Both the position numbers and the translations under genes were made by a program. From Treponema sp. (lineage in GTDB: Bacteria > Spirochaetota > Spirochaetia > Treponematales > Treponemataceae), in the NCBI GenBank assembly GCA_017449265.1, contig JAFSJW010000087.1, positions 1 to 64,000 on the forward strand: a stretch of 64,000 bases of DNA, given 5' to 3'. Below, one piece after another: positions 18,395-25,429 of this stretch. Position 1 is the first letter of the stretch. The number at the start of each line of letters is the position of its first letter. Below the pieces are notes generated by a model. That model was given only the letters and a program-made list of their open reading frames with translations, had not been told where the DNA came from and made no database searches.

Positions 18395-19470
18395 TTTTTA
18401 GGAATAATACATACAAAAATGTCTCGCATAAACCGTTCAGATACCTTAAATTGTCTATAATAACGGAGTCGTGCTTTATTCTTGGCGTTCTTATGCTCCA
18501 TGTCCTCATGCTCGTTCTGACCAGGACTTTTTCTGCCCTGACCGTGGTTTTCTCGGCTGTCCTTGCCTCGTGCCTGGCAGAGCTTTTGCACTCACGCTTG
18601 AAGCGGAAAGATTTTTTCACATGGATAATCGCAGTAATCCACGGAATACTAATCGGACTACTTCTTCCGCAGACATACCCGCCGTTCGCTGTGTTCTGGG
18701 TCGTGCTGTGCGTTCTGCTTGTGAACACATTCCTTCTGGGCGGGTTCGCAAACTCATGGATAAATCCAGTCTGCGCCGCTGTCGTAATCTGCTGGATTCT
18801 TGGAATGAATTTTTTCCCCGGGCTTAGTATTTCGCTCGCTGATTTGCAGACAAAAAATCCAGCACTCATCTTGATTCAGAACGGAACGATTCCAATATCA
18901 TCAGTTGACCCCAAAATCACGGCCTTTTTGAACAGCAAGATTTTCGGTATGCTCGGCGTATCAATTCCTGAAGGCTATGTATCAATGTTATGGGATTCGC
19001 ACTCAATAATCCCGGCGTTCAGATTTAATTTCATCACGCTTTTTTCTTCCCTAATTCTTTTTTCCACGGATATTTTCGGCTTTCTTGTGCCGGCATTTTT
19101 TATCTTTACATACGGATTTTTCGTAAAATTCGTAGCTCCGTTCTTTTACGGAGGAATACTTTTTTCAGGCGACCTCATACTCGCGCTACTGACAAGCGGA
19201 ATTCTTTTTTGCACGCTTTTTGTCATTCAGTGGCCGGGCACCGTGCCTCTGACGAACAGGGGAAAAATCATTTACGGAACATTCGCCGGAGTCCTGGCTT
19301 TTTTCCTTGTCGGCTCTGGCACATCATCAATCGGGGCTGTGTTCACTATCCTCACTATAAACCTTATCTCGCTTATCATACAGTCTGTCGAGAACAATTA
19401 TCACAAAAACTACGCGACGACAGTTCTTTATCCTCGGGTAAAAGCCGTAGAGGAGGGTATCGATGCTTGA
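18391..19470 (+). CDS. rnfD: Divergent RnfD-like membrane subunit without flavinylation motif
   Basis: A 359-residue protein with about nine membrane segments that follows the RnfD/NqrB pattern: GGFANSWINPVCAA matches the conserved GGLGxNxFNPA, and TVPLTNRGKIIYG matches PVTxxGKxIYG. In ordinary RnfD a threonine in an SGAT motif carries covalent FMN on the outer side; the corresponding stretch here (residues 155-195) has no SGAT. A single upstream AGGGG site and an ATGA overlap with rnfC show tight coupling. It probably keeps the fold and assembly role but not the flavin. It could transport an ion or position other subunits; that is inference. Confidence 0.8.
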   Translation: MIFRNNTYKNVSHKPFRYLKLSIITESCFILGVLMLHVLMLVLTRTFSALTVVFSAVLASCLAELLHSRLKRKDFFTWIIAVIHGILIGLLLPQTYPPFAVFWVVLCVLLVNTFLLGGFANSWINPVCAAVVICWILGMNFFPGLSISLADLQTKNPALILIQNGTIPISSVDPKITAFLNSKIFGMLGVSIPEGYVSMLWDSHSIIPAFRFNFITLFSSLILFSTDIFGFLVPAFFIFTYGFFVKFVAPFFYGGILFSGDLILALLTSGILFCTLFVIQWPGTVPLTNRGKIIYGTFAGVLAFFLVGSGTSSIGAVFTILTINLISLIIQSVENNYHKNYATTVLYPRVKAVEEGIDA

Positions 19471-19948
19471 TAAAGAAACAAAGAACAACCTTAGGATTTA
19501 CGGGACTTTTCTCGGAATACTCGTCTTTATGACATTCATACTCATCACAGCCACGCTGCTTGCGAAAAACTCGAAAAAAACTATTCTGGCCGCTGATATG
19601 CAGCGTGTGCTTGACCAGTACGAGCCGGACGGCTACAAAGTCGGTTCTCCGCTTGCTCTAAAATCCGCATTCTCAACGAGCGCGGCGGCATTCACGCTCG
19701 ACCGCCAGAATCAGAGGCAGAACGAGTTCTATGCGGGCATTATCATACGAATCCCAACGATTTTCGGGCCAATGCCTGCCGTGTTCATCTGCAAGGACGA
19801 AGAAGATGCCGTTTTCGCAGGATACGCAGTGGATTTGGCAAAAGCTGGCGGTCTGGATTCCCAGCGTCTTTCGCGCGGAATTATGAATTACTGGCAGAAA
19901 ACAATTCCTAAAATCATAGTAAGGAGTGAGGCTGATGAACGACAGTAA
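19463..19948 (+). CDS. rnfG: Short RnfG-like subunit without SGATxTS
   Basis: A 161-residue protein with one N-terminal membrane anchor (residues 12-34) and an extracytoplasmic domain, in the position expected for RnfG. RnfG proteins are usually near 200 residues with a C-terminal SGATxTS threonine that binds FMN; here the end reads GLDSQRLSRGIMNYWQKTIP with no such motif, and the ETPGLG region is missing. The assignment relies on size, topology, NEFYAGIIIRI-like core and gene order. It overlaps rnfD by 8 bases and rnfE by 14. It is possible that this is a degenerate or re-purposed subunit. Confidence 0.65.
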   Translation: MLDKETKNNLRIYGTFLGILVFMTFILITATLLAKNSKKTILAADMQRVLDQYEPDGYKVGSPLALKSAFSTSAAAFTLDRQNQRQNEFYAGIIIRIPTIFGPMPAVFICKDEEDAVFAGYAVDLAKAGGLDSQRLSRGIMNYWQKTIPKIIVRSEADERQ

Positions 19949-20555
19949 AAAGATTTATTTCTATATCACGGCGATTCTCGCACTTTTTATTCCGCTTCCA
20001 GGACGGTTCGTGTTCGCTTTTTACATACTTCTGCTTTTTGACCTTCAGATTTTTCTTCTGACGCTGGTTTTTCACGGCGCGAACAAGCTGAAAATCGGCG
20101 GGCTGAAAGAGCCTGTCCTAATTTTCAGTATTATTTTCCTCACAATCCTGTACAAACAATTCCTGTACATAGTATGCCCTGTAGTCGCAATAACGCTTGG
20201 ATTTTGCATTTATCTTCCGTCAATATCCACATACACGATTACATTTTTCTTCGGAAAAAAGGTCAACAGCCTCTCTAAACATCTTTTCAACAATATGAGA
20301 GCCTGCGGCTACAATACTCTGATATGCCTGGTTCTGTTTATGATGAGGGATTTAATCGGCTACGGTACGCTGACTCTTCCTGGCTGGAAAAGAATCATAT
20401 ACCTCAAATTCCCGTTCTCACTTGAGAACACTCATGCAGGGGCTTTCTTTTCCACGATTCCGGGCGCACTGCTTTTTCTGTCGGTCTGTCTCGCAATCTA
20501 CATTTTTTTCAAGAAAAAAATTCATATTATCGCTCAGAAAGGAGCTGAAAAATGA
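19935..20555 (+). CDS. rnfE: Divergent RnfE-like membrane subunit
   Basis: A 206-residue protein with about six membrane segments. The segment MMRDLIGYGTLTLPG corresponds to the RExLGxGTL signature of RnfE. The two cysteines that hold the intramembrane [2Fe-2S] cluster in RnfE/NqrD (in NPxxxxxLGLCP and NCxxxGR) are not found at those places: the first position reads LFIPLPG and the second TITFFFG. Cysteines that do occur elsewhere are not in the conserved context. The ATG at 19935 is chosen over a GTG at 19926 because AGGAG sits 8 bases before it. It overlaps rnfG by 14 bases and rnfA by 4. Confidence 0.68.
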   Translation: MNDSKKIYFYITAILALFIPLPGRFVFAFYILLLFDLQIFLLTLVFHGANKLKIGGLKEPVLIFSIIFLTILYKQFLYIVCPVVAITLGFCIYLPSISTYTITFFFGKKVNSLSKHLFNNMRACGYNTLICLVLFMMRDLIGYGTLTLPGWKRIIYLKFPFSLENTHAGAFFSTIPGALLFLSVCLAIYIFFKKKIHIIAQKGAEK

Positions 20556-21115
20556 TAGGACTTATTTTTTACTACATTGCCTCCGCCTCAGCGATACTTT
20601 TTTACGGAATCGGAATCAACAGGACAGTTTCGCTTCACGAAGATTATTCTTCGCTCAGGATTTCTTTTTTCAAGGGACTGATGACCGCAGCCTCAACAAC
20701 CGCGGTAAGCTACATCGTCAATTCGTGGCTTTTCTCCCCGACCGGACTTGAGGAAGTTTTTCCTGTAATAGTCATATTGATTTATATAATTTTTCTTCTC
20801 TTTGTGGAAATTTTCGTCGGAATCGGAATCAGACCAGCAGGCACAGAATTCGCAATCCCGCTCCTCAGCGTCATTCTTGGAATCAACGAGGGCATTACGA
20901 TTGGTCATGCCGTCGTAATCACCTGCTGCTGTCTTTGCTCGTTCTACATAATGCTGGCAATTTTCCACTCAGTCGTCGAGCGTGTAAAATTCTACAGGAA
21001 CGAGCAGAGCATGTATATTTTCTGTATGCTTCTGCTCAGTCTTGCCGCAATCATCCTTGCGCTGTGCGGCTGGAACGCTTCATGGATTAACCTTATTCTA
21101 GGAGGTCTGAATTGA
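20552..21115 (+). CDS. rnfA: Divergent RnfA-like membrane subunit
   Basis: This 187-residue protein has six membrane segments and the RnfA/NqrE pattern: GIxxxxGV-like start, ASTTAVSYIVNSWLFSPTGLEEV in the middle, and an IPLLSVILGINEG segment in place of the usual PLITTNCAVLG. The cysteines of LGICPFLG and TTNCAVLG, which hold the [2Fe-2S] cluster, are absent. A CCCLC run near residue 130 lies within a membrane segment at another place. An AAAGGAG site precedes the ATG, which overlaps the rnfE stop as ATGA. The gene order C-D-G-E-A is that of an rnf operon, but rnfB does not follow. Confidence 0.72.
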   Translation: MIGLIFYYIASASAILFYGIGINRTVSLHEDYSSLRISFFKGLMTAASTTAVSYIVNSWLFSPTGLEEVFPVIVILIYIIFLLFVEIFVGIGIRPAGTEFAIPLLSVILGINEGITIGHAVVITCCCLCSFYIMLAIFHSVVERVKFYRNEQSMYIFCMLLLSLAAIILALCGWNASWINLILGGLN

Positions 21116-21378
21116 TTGTCGCTATGATTTTTTTGTTTTTGTTCATTGCGGTCTGCGCTTTTTTTATGATGTTCTTGTTCAATTTTTTCATTCCCGCTCT
21201 GAAAATAAAGTACGACATAAACGGAACTTTATCCGCCGAACATCATTCAATGGATAAACTTTTTGAATCCGAGCCTGAGAAAAAATATGATTTTCAGGAA
21301 GAATATGATGATTCAAAAAATGACAGGAGCTTTAAATTCTGGGAATCATTATATAAAATCTTAAAAAGGAATGTCTAA
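21112..21378 (+). CDS. Small membrane protein at the end of the rnf-derived operon
   Basis: An 88-residue protein that begins with TTG, its A overlapping the rnfA stop codon as TTGA. The start is supported by an AGGAGG site 5 bases upstream. One membrane segment (residues 4-28) is followed by a charged cytoplasmic tail rich in D, E and K. It occupies the place where rnfB normally lies but carries no cysteines arranged for Fe-S clusters and is far too short. It could be a small assembly or regulatory subunit of the Rnf-derived complex. It has no family resemblance known to me. Confidence 0.65.
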   Translation: MIVAMIFLFLFIAVCAFFMMFLFNFFIPALKIKYDINGTLSAEHHSMDKLFESEPEKKYDFQEEYDDSKNDRSFKFWESLYKILKRNV

Positions 21379-21387
21379 TAAACTCAT

Positions 21388-21426
21388 TAGACCTGTTCTG
21401 AAAACTGAAGTTTCCGAACAGGTCTA
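21388..21426 (+). terminator. Inverted repeat after the rnf-derived operon
   Basis: TAGACCTGTTC (21388-21398) pairs perfectly with GAACAGGTCTA (21416-21426) around a 17-base loop. No T-run follows, so it may be a partial terminator or processing site. It ends four bases before the possible TTG start of the next gene. Confidence 0.5.
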
Positions 21427-21430
21427 CTAA

Positions 21431-23212
21431 TTGCAGCCACAGTTTGTCATAATTATTGGGCAGCCCCAAGAAAATAGTATGGAGCATATCAGTTTTTTTG
21501 TCGATTTTTCTTTTGACTCTCACGAATCGTTCTCAGAACGGTATGAAATTTTTTACAAGAAGCTGGTGTCGTTTCTTTTCCAGAATCAGGAAATCAAGAT
21601 TGTATTCCATTTTGACGGAGAATCTATCGAATGGTTTGAAAAGAACCACTCTGAGTTTTTCCAGATTCTAAGAAAACTTCTTGACAGGAAGCAGATTGAA
21701 ATACTGGGCGGCGGTTTTTACAACCCGATTTTCCCGGTGATTTTTCCTATGGACAGAACTGGTCAAATTGAGAAGCTGACGGTTACGCTCCGTCAAATCA
21801 CCGGAAAAAGACCGCGCGGTTTTTTTCTTTTCAATTCATGCTGGAGCGATATCCTTATTCCGTGCCTGAACAACAGCGGATTTGAGTATGTTCTTCTTGA
21901 AAGTGGAATTATCCCTGACGAATACAAAAATCACTCGCCATTAATTTCCAATTATCTTGGAAAATCAATCTCAATCATCGAAACGAAAGTAATCTCCGTT
22001 GACACGGAAACGAGCCTTGAAAAAGAGATTTCCGCGCATGATTTTTCGGCAAAAAACTCTTCAATAACAACATTCCGCCTGGATTTCTCATTCTATGACT
22101 TTGACAAAATTTTTTCTTTTTTGAAGAATCTTCCGCAAGAATGTTCTGTTTCGCTTCCATTTGATTATTTGAAATCTGAGAAAAATTTTACTAAGGCTCA
22201 TATTCCAGAAAATCCGCTTTCTGATTTTTTCATCAACTCAAATCTTGCAAGCTCGCTTTTTAACAGAATGATGTACACGAGCCTTCTTTTAAATCAGCTC
22301 AAAGGTGACAAGGCAAGAAAAAAACTTGCAAGAGAAATGCTCTGGTTTTCTCAGGATGGAAAATTTTATGCCGGAGAAAACTGTGAGCTTTACCAAAAAG
22401 CATACAAGAATCTTCTTTCTGCCGAGCGGTGCATTCGCGAATTCTCGGATTTTCGGGAGAGCATAACAGCCTTTGACTACAACAATGATGGTTTCACAGA
22501 TTATCTTTGCTTAATGGAGCAGTTCGGAGCGTGCATTTCCCCGATTGGTGCAAAAATCTTTGAGCTGAATGCGTTCAGGCGTTTCGGAAATTTTTGCGCT
22601 GGAAGGGGGATTTTTTCAAATCTAATTCTTACTGATGAAGAATTTGATGAATATAAAAAGTCAAATCCAATCGATACGATTTTTTCAGGATGTTTCTTCA
22701 AGGAACTAAAATTTGAAGGGCTGAAAAAAGAAATAACGCTTGTCGCTCATGGAGAGTTTTCTTCGCTGAACCTTCTCGTATCGCTCAAAAAAAAGTTCGT
22801 CGCCAACTCAAACGGCTTTATGGTTCAGATGATTATAAAGAATGAAAGCCCTATAGAGCTTCGCGGAAACCTTGTAATCGAGTCCGATTTTGCAAAAATG
22901 TCTTTCGGATGCGACCATAAATCGTATGCCCTTGAAGCAATCTCAAATGACAAAAAAGAAATCATCGAATCTATTGGTCAGTCCAAAACTTTGGAGGATA
23001 TTTCATATCTTAAGCTCACGGACGATGCCACTGGAACGGCTTTTGTTTTCGAGCCGAACGAAAACTGCGACATAATCGCCTCAAAGATATTTTCTGACGG
23101 CGAAGAAGCGGCCAGAACCTCACTTTGCTGGAAACTGAATCTTTCGCCAGGAATAGAAATAGAAAAAACGATTAATTTCTCCATCGTTTCTCTGAAAAAC
23201 AGAAAAAGCTGA
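21431..23212 (+). CDS. GH57-like protein, probably catalytically dead
   Basis: A 593-residue protein resembling GH57 4-alpha-glucanotransferases/alpha-amylases. The ILGGGFYNPIF segment (about residues 91-101) matches the GxYEP motif, and the C-terminal half looks like the matching beta-sandwich domain. Key catalytic positions differ: the HNHQP motif reads IIGQPQEN, the nucleophile glutamate of WLTERVW corresponds to N135 in FLFNSCWSD, and the acid/base region reads FRLDFSFYD. It may be a carbohydrate-binding or scaffold protein. The TTG at 21431 has no ribosome binding site but gives the N-terminal match; an ATG at 21479 is an alternative. No signal peptide. Confidence 0.72.
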   Translation: MQPQFVIIIGQPQENSMEHISFFVDFSFDSHESFSERYEIFYKKLVSFLFQNQEIKIVFHFDGESIEWFEKNHSEFFQILRKLLDRKQIEILGGGFYNPIFPVIFPMDRTGQIEKLTVTLRQITGKRPRGFFLFNSCWSDILIPCLNNSGFEYVLLESGIIPDEYKNHSPLISNYLGKSISIIETKVISVDTETSLEKEISAHDFSAKNSSITTFRLDFSFYDFDKIFSFLKNLPQECSVSLPFDYLKSEKNFTKAHIPENPLSDFFINSNLASSLFNRMMYTSLLLNQLKGDKARKKLAREMLWFSQDGKFYAGENCELYQKAYKNLLSAERCIREFSDFRESITAFDYNNDGFTDYLCLMEQFGACISPIGAKIFELNAFRRFGNFCAGRGIFSNLILTDEEFDEYKKSNPIDTIFSGCFFKELKFEGLKKEITLVAHGEFSSLNLLVSLKKKFVANSNGFMVQMIIKNESPIELRGNLVIESDFAKMSFGCDHKSYALEAISNDKKEIIESIGQSKTLEDISYLKLTDDATGTAFVFEPNENCDIIASKIFSDGEEAARTSLCWKLNLSPGIEIEKTINFSIVSLKNRKS

Positions 23213-23236
23213 GTTTTGCTTTCAATACAAAACAAT

Positions 23237-23276
23237 AAAAAAGCGGTAGTTCGATAAAACCAACTACCGCTTTTTT
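23237..23276. terminator. Bidirectional terminator between GH57-like gene and aconitase
   Basis: A perfect 15-bp stem (AAAAAAGCGGTAGTT with AACTACCGCTTTTTT) around a 10-base loop, flanked by A and T runs on both sides. It serves both convergent genes. Confidence 0.93.
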
Positions 23277-23278
23277 GC

Positions 23279-25306
23279 TTAGTTTCCGCCTTTTCGTGTG
23301 TAAGCGGCCAAGCCACCAGCCATGATGATTTTTGCTGAGCGGGCAGCGATGTCGTTCACGCACTCAATTTCGGTCTTACCGTTGATGAGGACTTTGAAAG
23401 GCTTTCCGTTCTTCAATGAGTCGTCAAGGTCTTTGAGCTCAAGGGTATCTCCCTGCTGGATTTTGTCGTAGTCAGCAGGATTTGCGAAAGTCATCGGAAT
23501 AATTCCGTAGTTAATCAGGTTTGCCTTATGGATTCGGGCAAATGATTTTGTGATTACGGCTCGAACTCCCAGATACATAGGTCCAAGGGCTGCGTGCTCG
23601 CGGCTTGAGCCCTGTCCATAGTTTTCGCCACCGACTACACAGCAGTCAGCGAATTTTGCTTCTTCGCTTCGTGTGTAGAAAGTTTCGTCCAGGCGGGTGA
23701 GGGTGAATTTTGAAATCTCAGGGATGTTTGAACGCAATGGAAGGACTTTTGCTCCGGCCGGCATGATGTCGTCGGTTGAAACATTGTCGCTTGCTTTGAG
23801 GCGAACCGGGAGAGAGAGATTTGACTTGTATTCACGGCAGGCAGGACAAGGCTTGATGTTAGGTCCGCGAAGGATTTCGACTTTGCTTGCCTCGCTTTCC
23901 GGGAGAGGCGGAATAACCATGGCACGGTTTGTGGCACAGTTTAAGACCATTGGAGAAGAAAGTCGCGGGTCGTTTCCGTCCAGCATTGAGATTCTGACTC
24001 CTGTCTTGTATGCTGGGTCTTCGTAGCTCAAGGCTTCTGCTTCTGTGAAAACGCCTGTTACGGCAGCTGCTGCGGCTGTCTCAGGTGAAACAAGGTATAC
24101 GTTTGCGTCGGCAGTACCGCTTCGGCCCTTGAAGTTTCGGTTGAATGTTCGGAGCGTTACGCCCTCTGAGTTCGGTGCAAATCCCTGTCCGATACAAGGA
24201 CCGCAGGCAGATTCAAGGATTCGGAAACCTGCTTCGATTAAGTCCTCAAGGATTCCGGCTTTGCTTGCCATAAGGAGAGTAGTACGGCTTCCCGGAGCGA
24301 TTCCGGCCTCAACTCCCGGTGCGATATGTTTTCCTTTTACGATTGCGGCAACAGATTCAAGGTCGTCAAGGGAAGAGTTCGTACAGCTTCCGATTACGAC
24401 CTGAGTGACTTTCTTTCCTGAAAGATTTTTTACTGTGTCGATTACGTCAGGGTTGTGCGGGCATGCTGCCAGTGCGTGAAGCTCGTCAAGGTTGATTTCA
24501 ATCAGCTTGTCGTATACGGCACCTTCGTCTGCCTTCTGCTCGCTCCAGTCACTTCCGCGGCCCATTGATTCAAGGAAGCGTTTTGTAGATGCATCTGATG
24601 GAAAGATTGAACAGGTTGCCCCGAGTTCCGCCCCCATGTTCGTGATGGTAGCGCGCTGTGGAACAGTGAGCGCCGCAACGCCCTCACCAAAATACTCGTA
24701 GATTGCACCGGTTCCGCCTTTTACGGTCTCGCGGCGCAAGACTTCAAGAATGATGTCCTTTGCGCCAACACCCTTGCGGAGTTTTCCCGTGAGCTTCACA
24801 CCGAAAATCTTCGGCATGGGAGTGTGGAACGCTCCGCCGCCCATGGCAACGGCAACGTCGAGACCGCCAGCACCAATTGCAATCATGCCGATACCGCCGC
24901 CAGTAGGCGTGTGGCTGTCAGAACCGAGAAGAGTTTTTCCCGGTTTTCCGAAACATTCCAAATGAACTTGATGGCAGATTCCGTTTCCCGGGCGCGAGAA
25001 GTACAGCCCGTATTTTGCAGCCACCGACTGCAGATAGCGGTGGTCGTCCATGTTCTTGAAATCAGTCTGGAGCGTGTTGTGGTCAATATATGAAACAGAA
25101 AGCTCTGTCTTGACCCGTGGAATTCCGATTGTCTCAAACTGAAGGTAAGCCATTGTACCTGTGGCATCCTGTGTCAAAGTCTGGTCAATGTGAATTGCTA
25201 TGTCCTCTCCGCGCGGAATAGGAGTGCCCTTTTTGAAATCAATGTTCGGGCAAGCCTCTGGAACAATATGTTCCTGCAAAAGTTTCTCTGCAAGTGTTAA
25301 AGCCAT
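23279..25306 (-). CDS. Aconitate hydratase family protein
   Basis: Aconitase interconverts citrate and isocitrate through a [4Fe-4S] cluster. The 675-residue protein has the full domain order, with the cluster cysteines in IGSCTNS (about residue 306) and SACGPCIGQG (about 367-370), GSDSHTPTGGG early on, and the C-terminal swivel domain (GQGSSREHAALGPMYLG). The size and the GTGAIYEYFG segment fit the bacterial mitochondrial-type branch near 650 residues. The start chosen at 25306 has GAGG upstream; an earlier in-frame ATG at 25333 lacks one. No other citrate-cycle genes are adjacent, so it may work in glutamate synthesis, feeding the glutamate synthase found elsewhere in the window (inference). 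Confidence 0.92.
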   Translation of the reverse strand: MALTLAEKLLQEHIVPEACPNIDFKKGTPIPRGEDIAIHIDQTLTQDATGTMAYLQFETIGIPRVKTELSVSYIDHNTLQTDFKNMDDHRYLQSVAAKYGLYFSRPGNGICHQVHLECFGKPGKTLLGSDSHTPTGGGIGMIAIGAGGLDVAVAMGGGAFHTPMPKIFGVKLTGKLRKGVGAKDIILEVLRRETVKGGTGAIYEYFGEGVAALTVPQRATITNMGAELGATCSIFPSDASTKRFLESMGRGSDWSEQKADEGAVYDKLIEINLDELHALAACPHNPDVIDTVKNLSGKKVTQVVIGSCTNSSLDDLESVAAIVKGKHIAPGVEAGIAPGSRTTLLMASKAGILEDLIEAGFRILESACGPCIGQGFAPNSEGVTLRTFNRNFKGRSGTADANVYLVSPETAAAAAVTGVFTEAEALSYEDPAYKTGVRISMLDGNDPRLSSPMVLNCATNRAMVIPPLPESEASKVEILRGPNIKPCPACREYKSNLSLPVRLKASDNVSTDDIMPAGAKVLPLRSNIPEISKFTLTRLDETFYTRSEEAKFADCCVVGGENYGQGSSREHAALGPMYLGVRAVITKSFARIHKANLINYGIIPMTFANPADYDKIQQGDTLELKDLDDSLKNGKPFKVLINGKTEIECVNDIAARSAKIIMAGGLAAYTRKGGN

Positions 25307-25429
25307 GTCGTACCTCATAAAAAATAAATTCACACAAAATTATAAGAAAAAAGATTTTTCTTATCAATTCGATTTTAGGATTTTTCAAATCGTTTTTGCA
25401 GTTTTCTCATTATAGAAGGGAAAATCCCT

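Noticed and set aside
20930..20960. Run of cysteines (CCCLC) in the RnfA-like protein as a cluster site
   Set aside because: It lies in a membrane segment at a place not matching either conserved RnfA cysteine, so it is not evidence of the usual [2Fe-2S] site.
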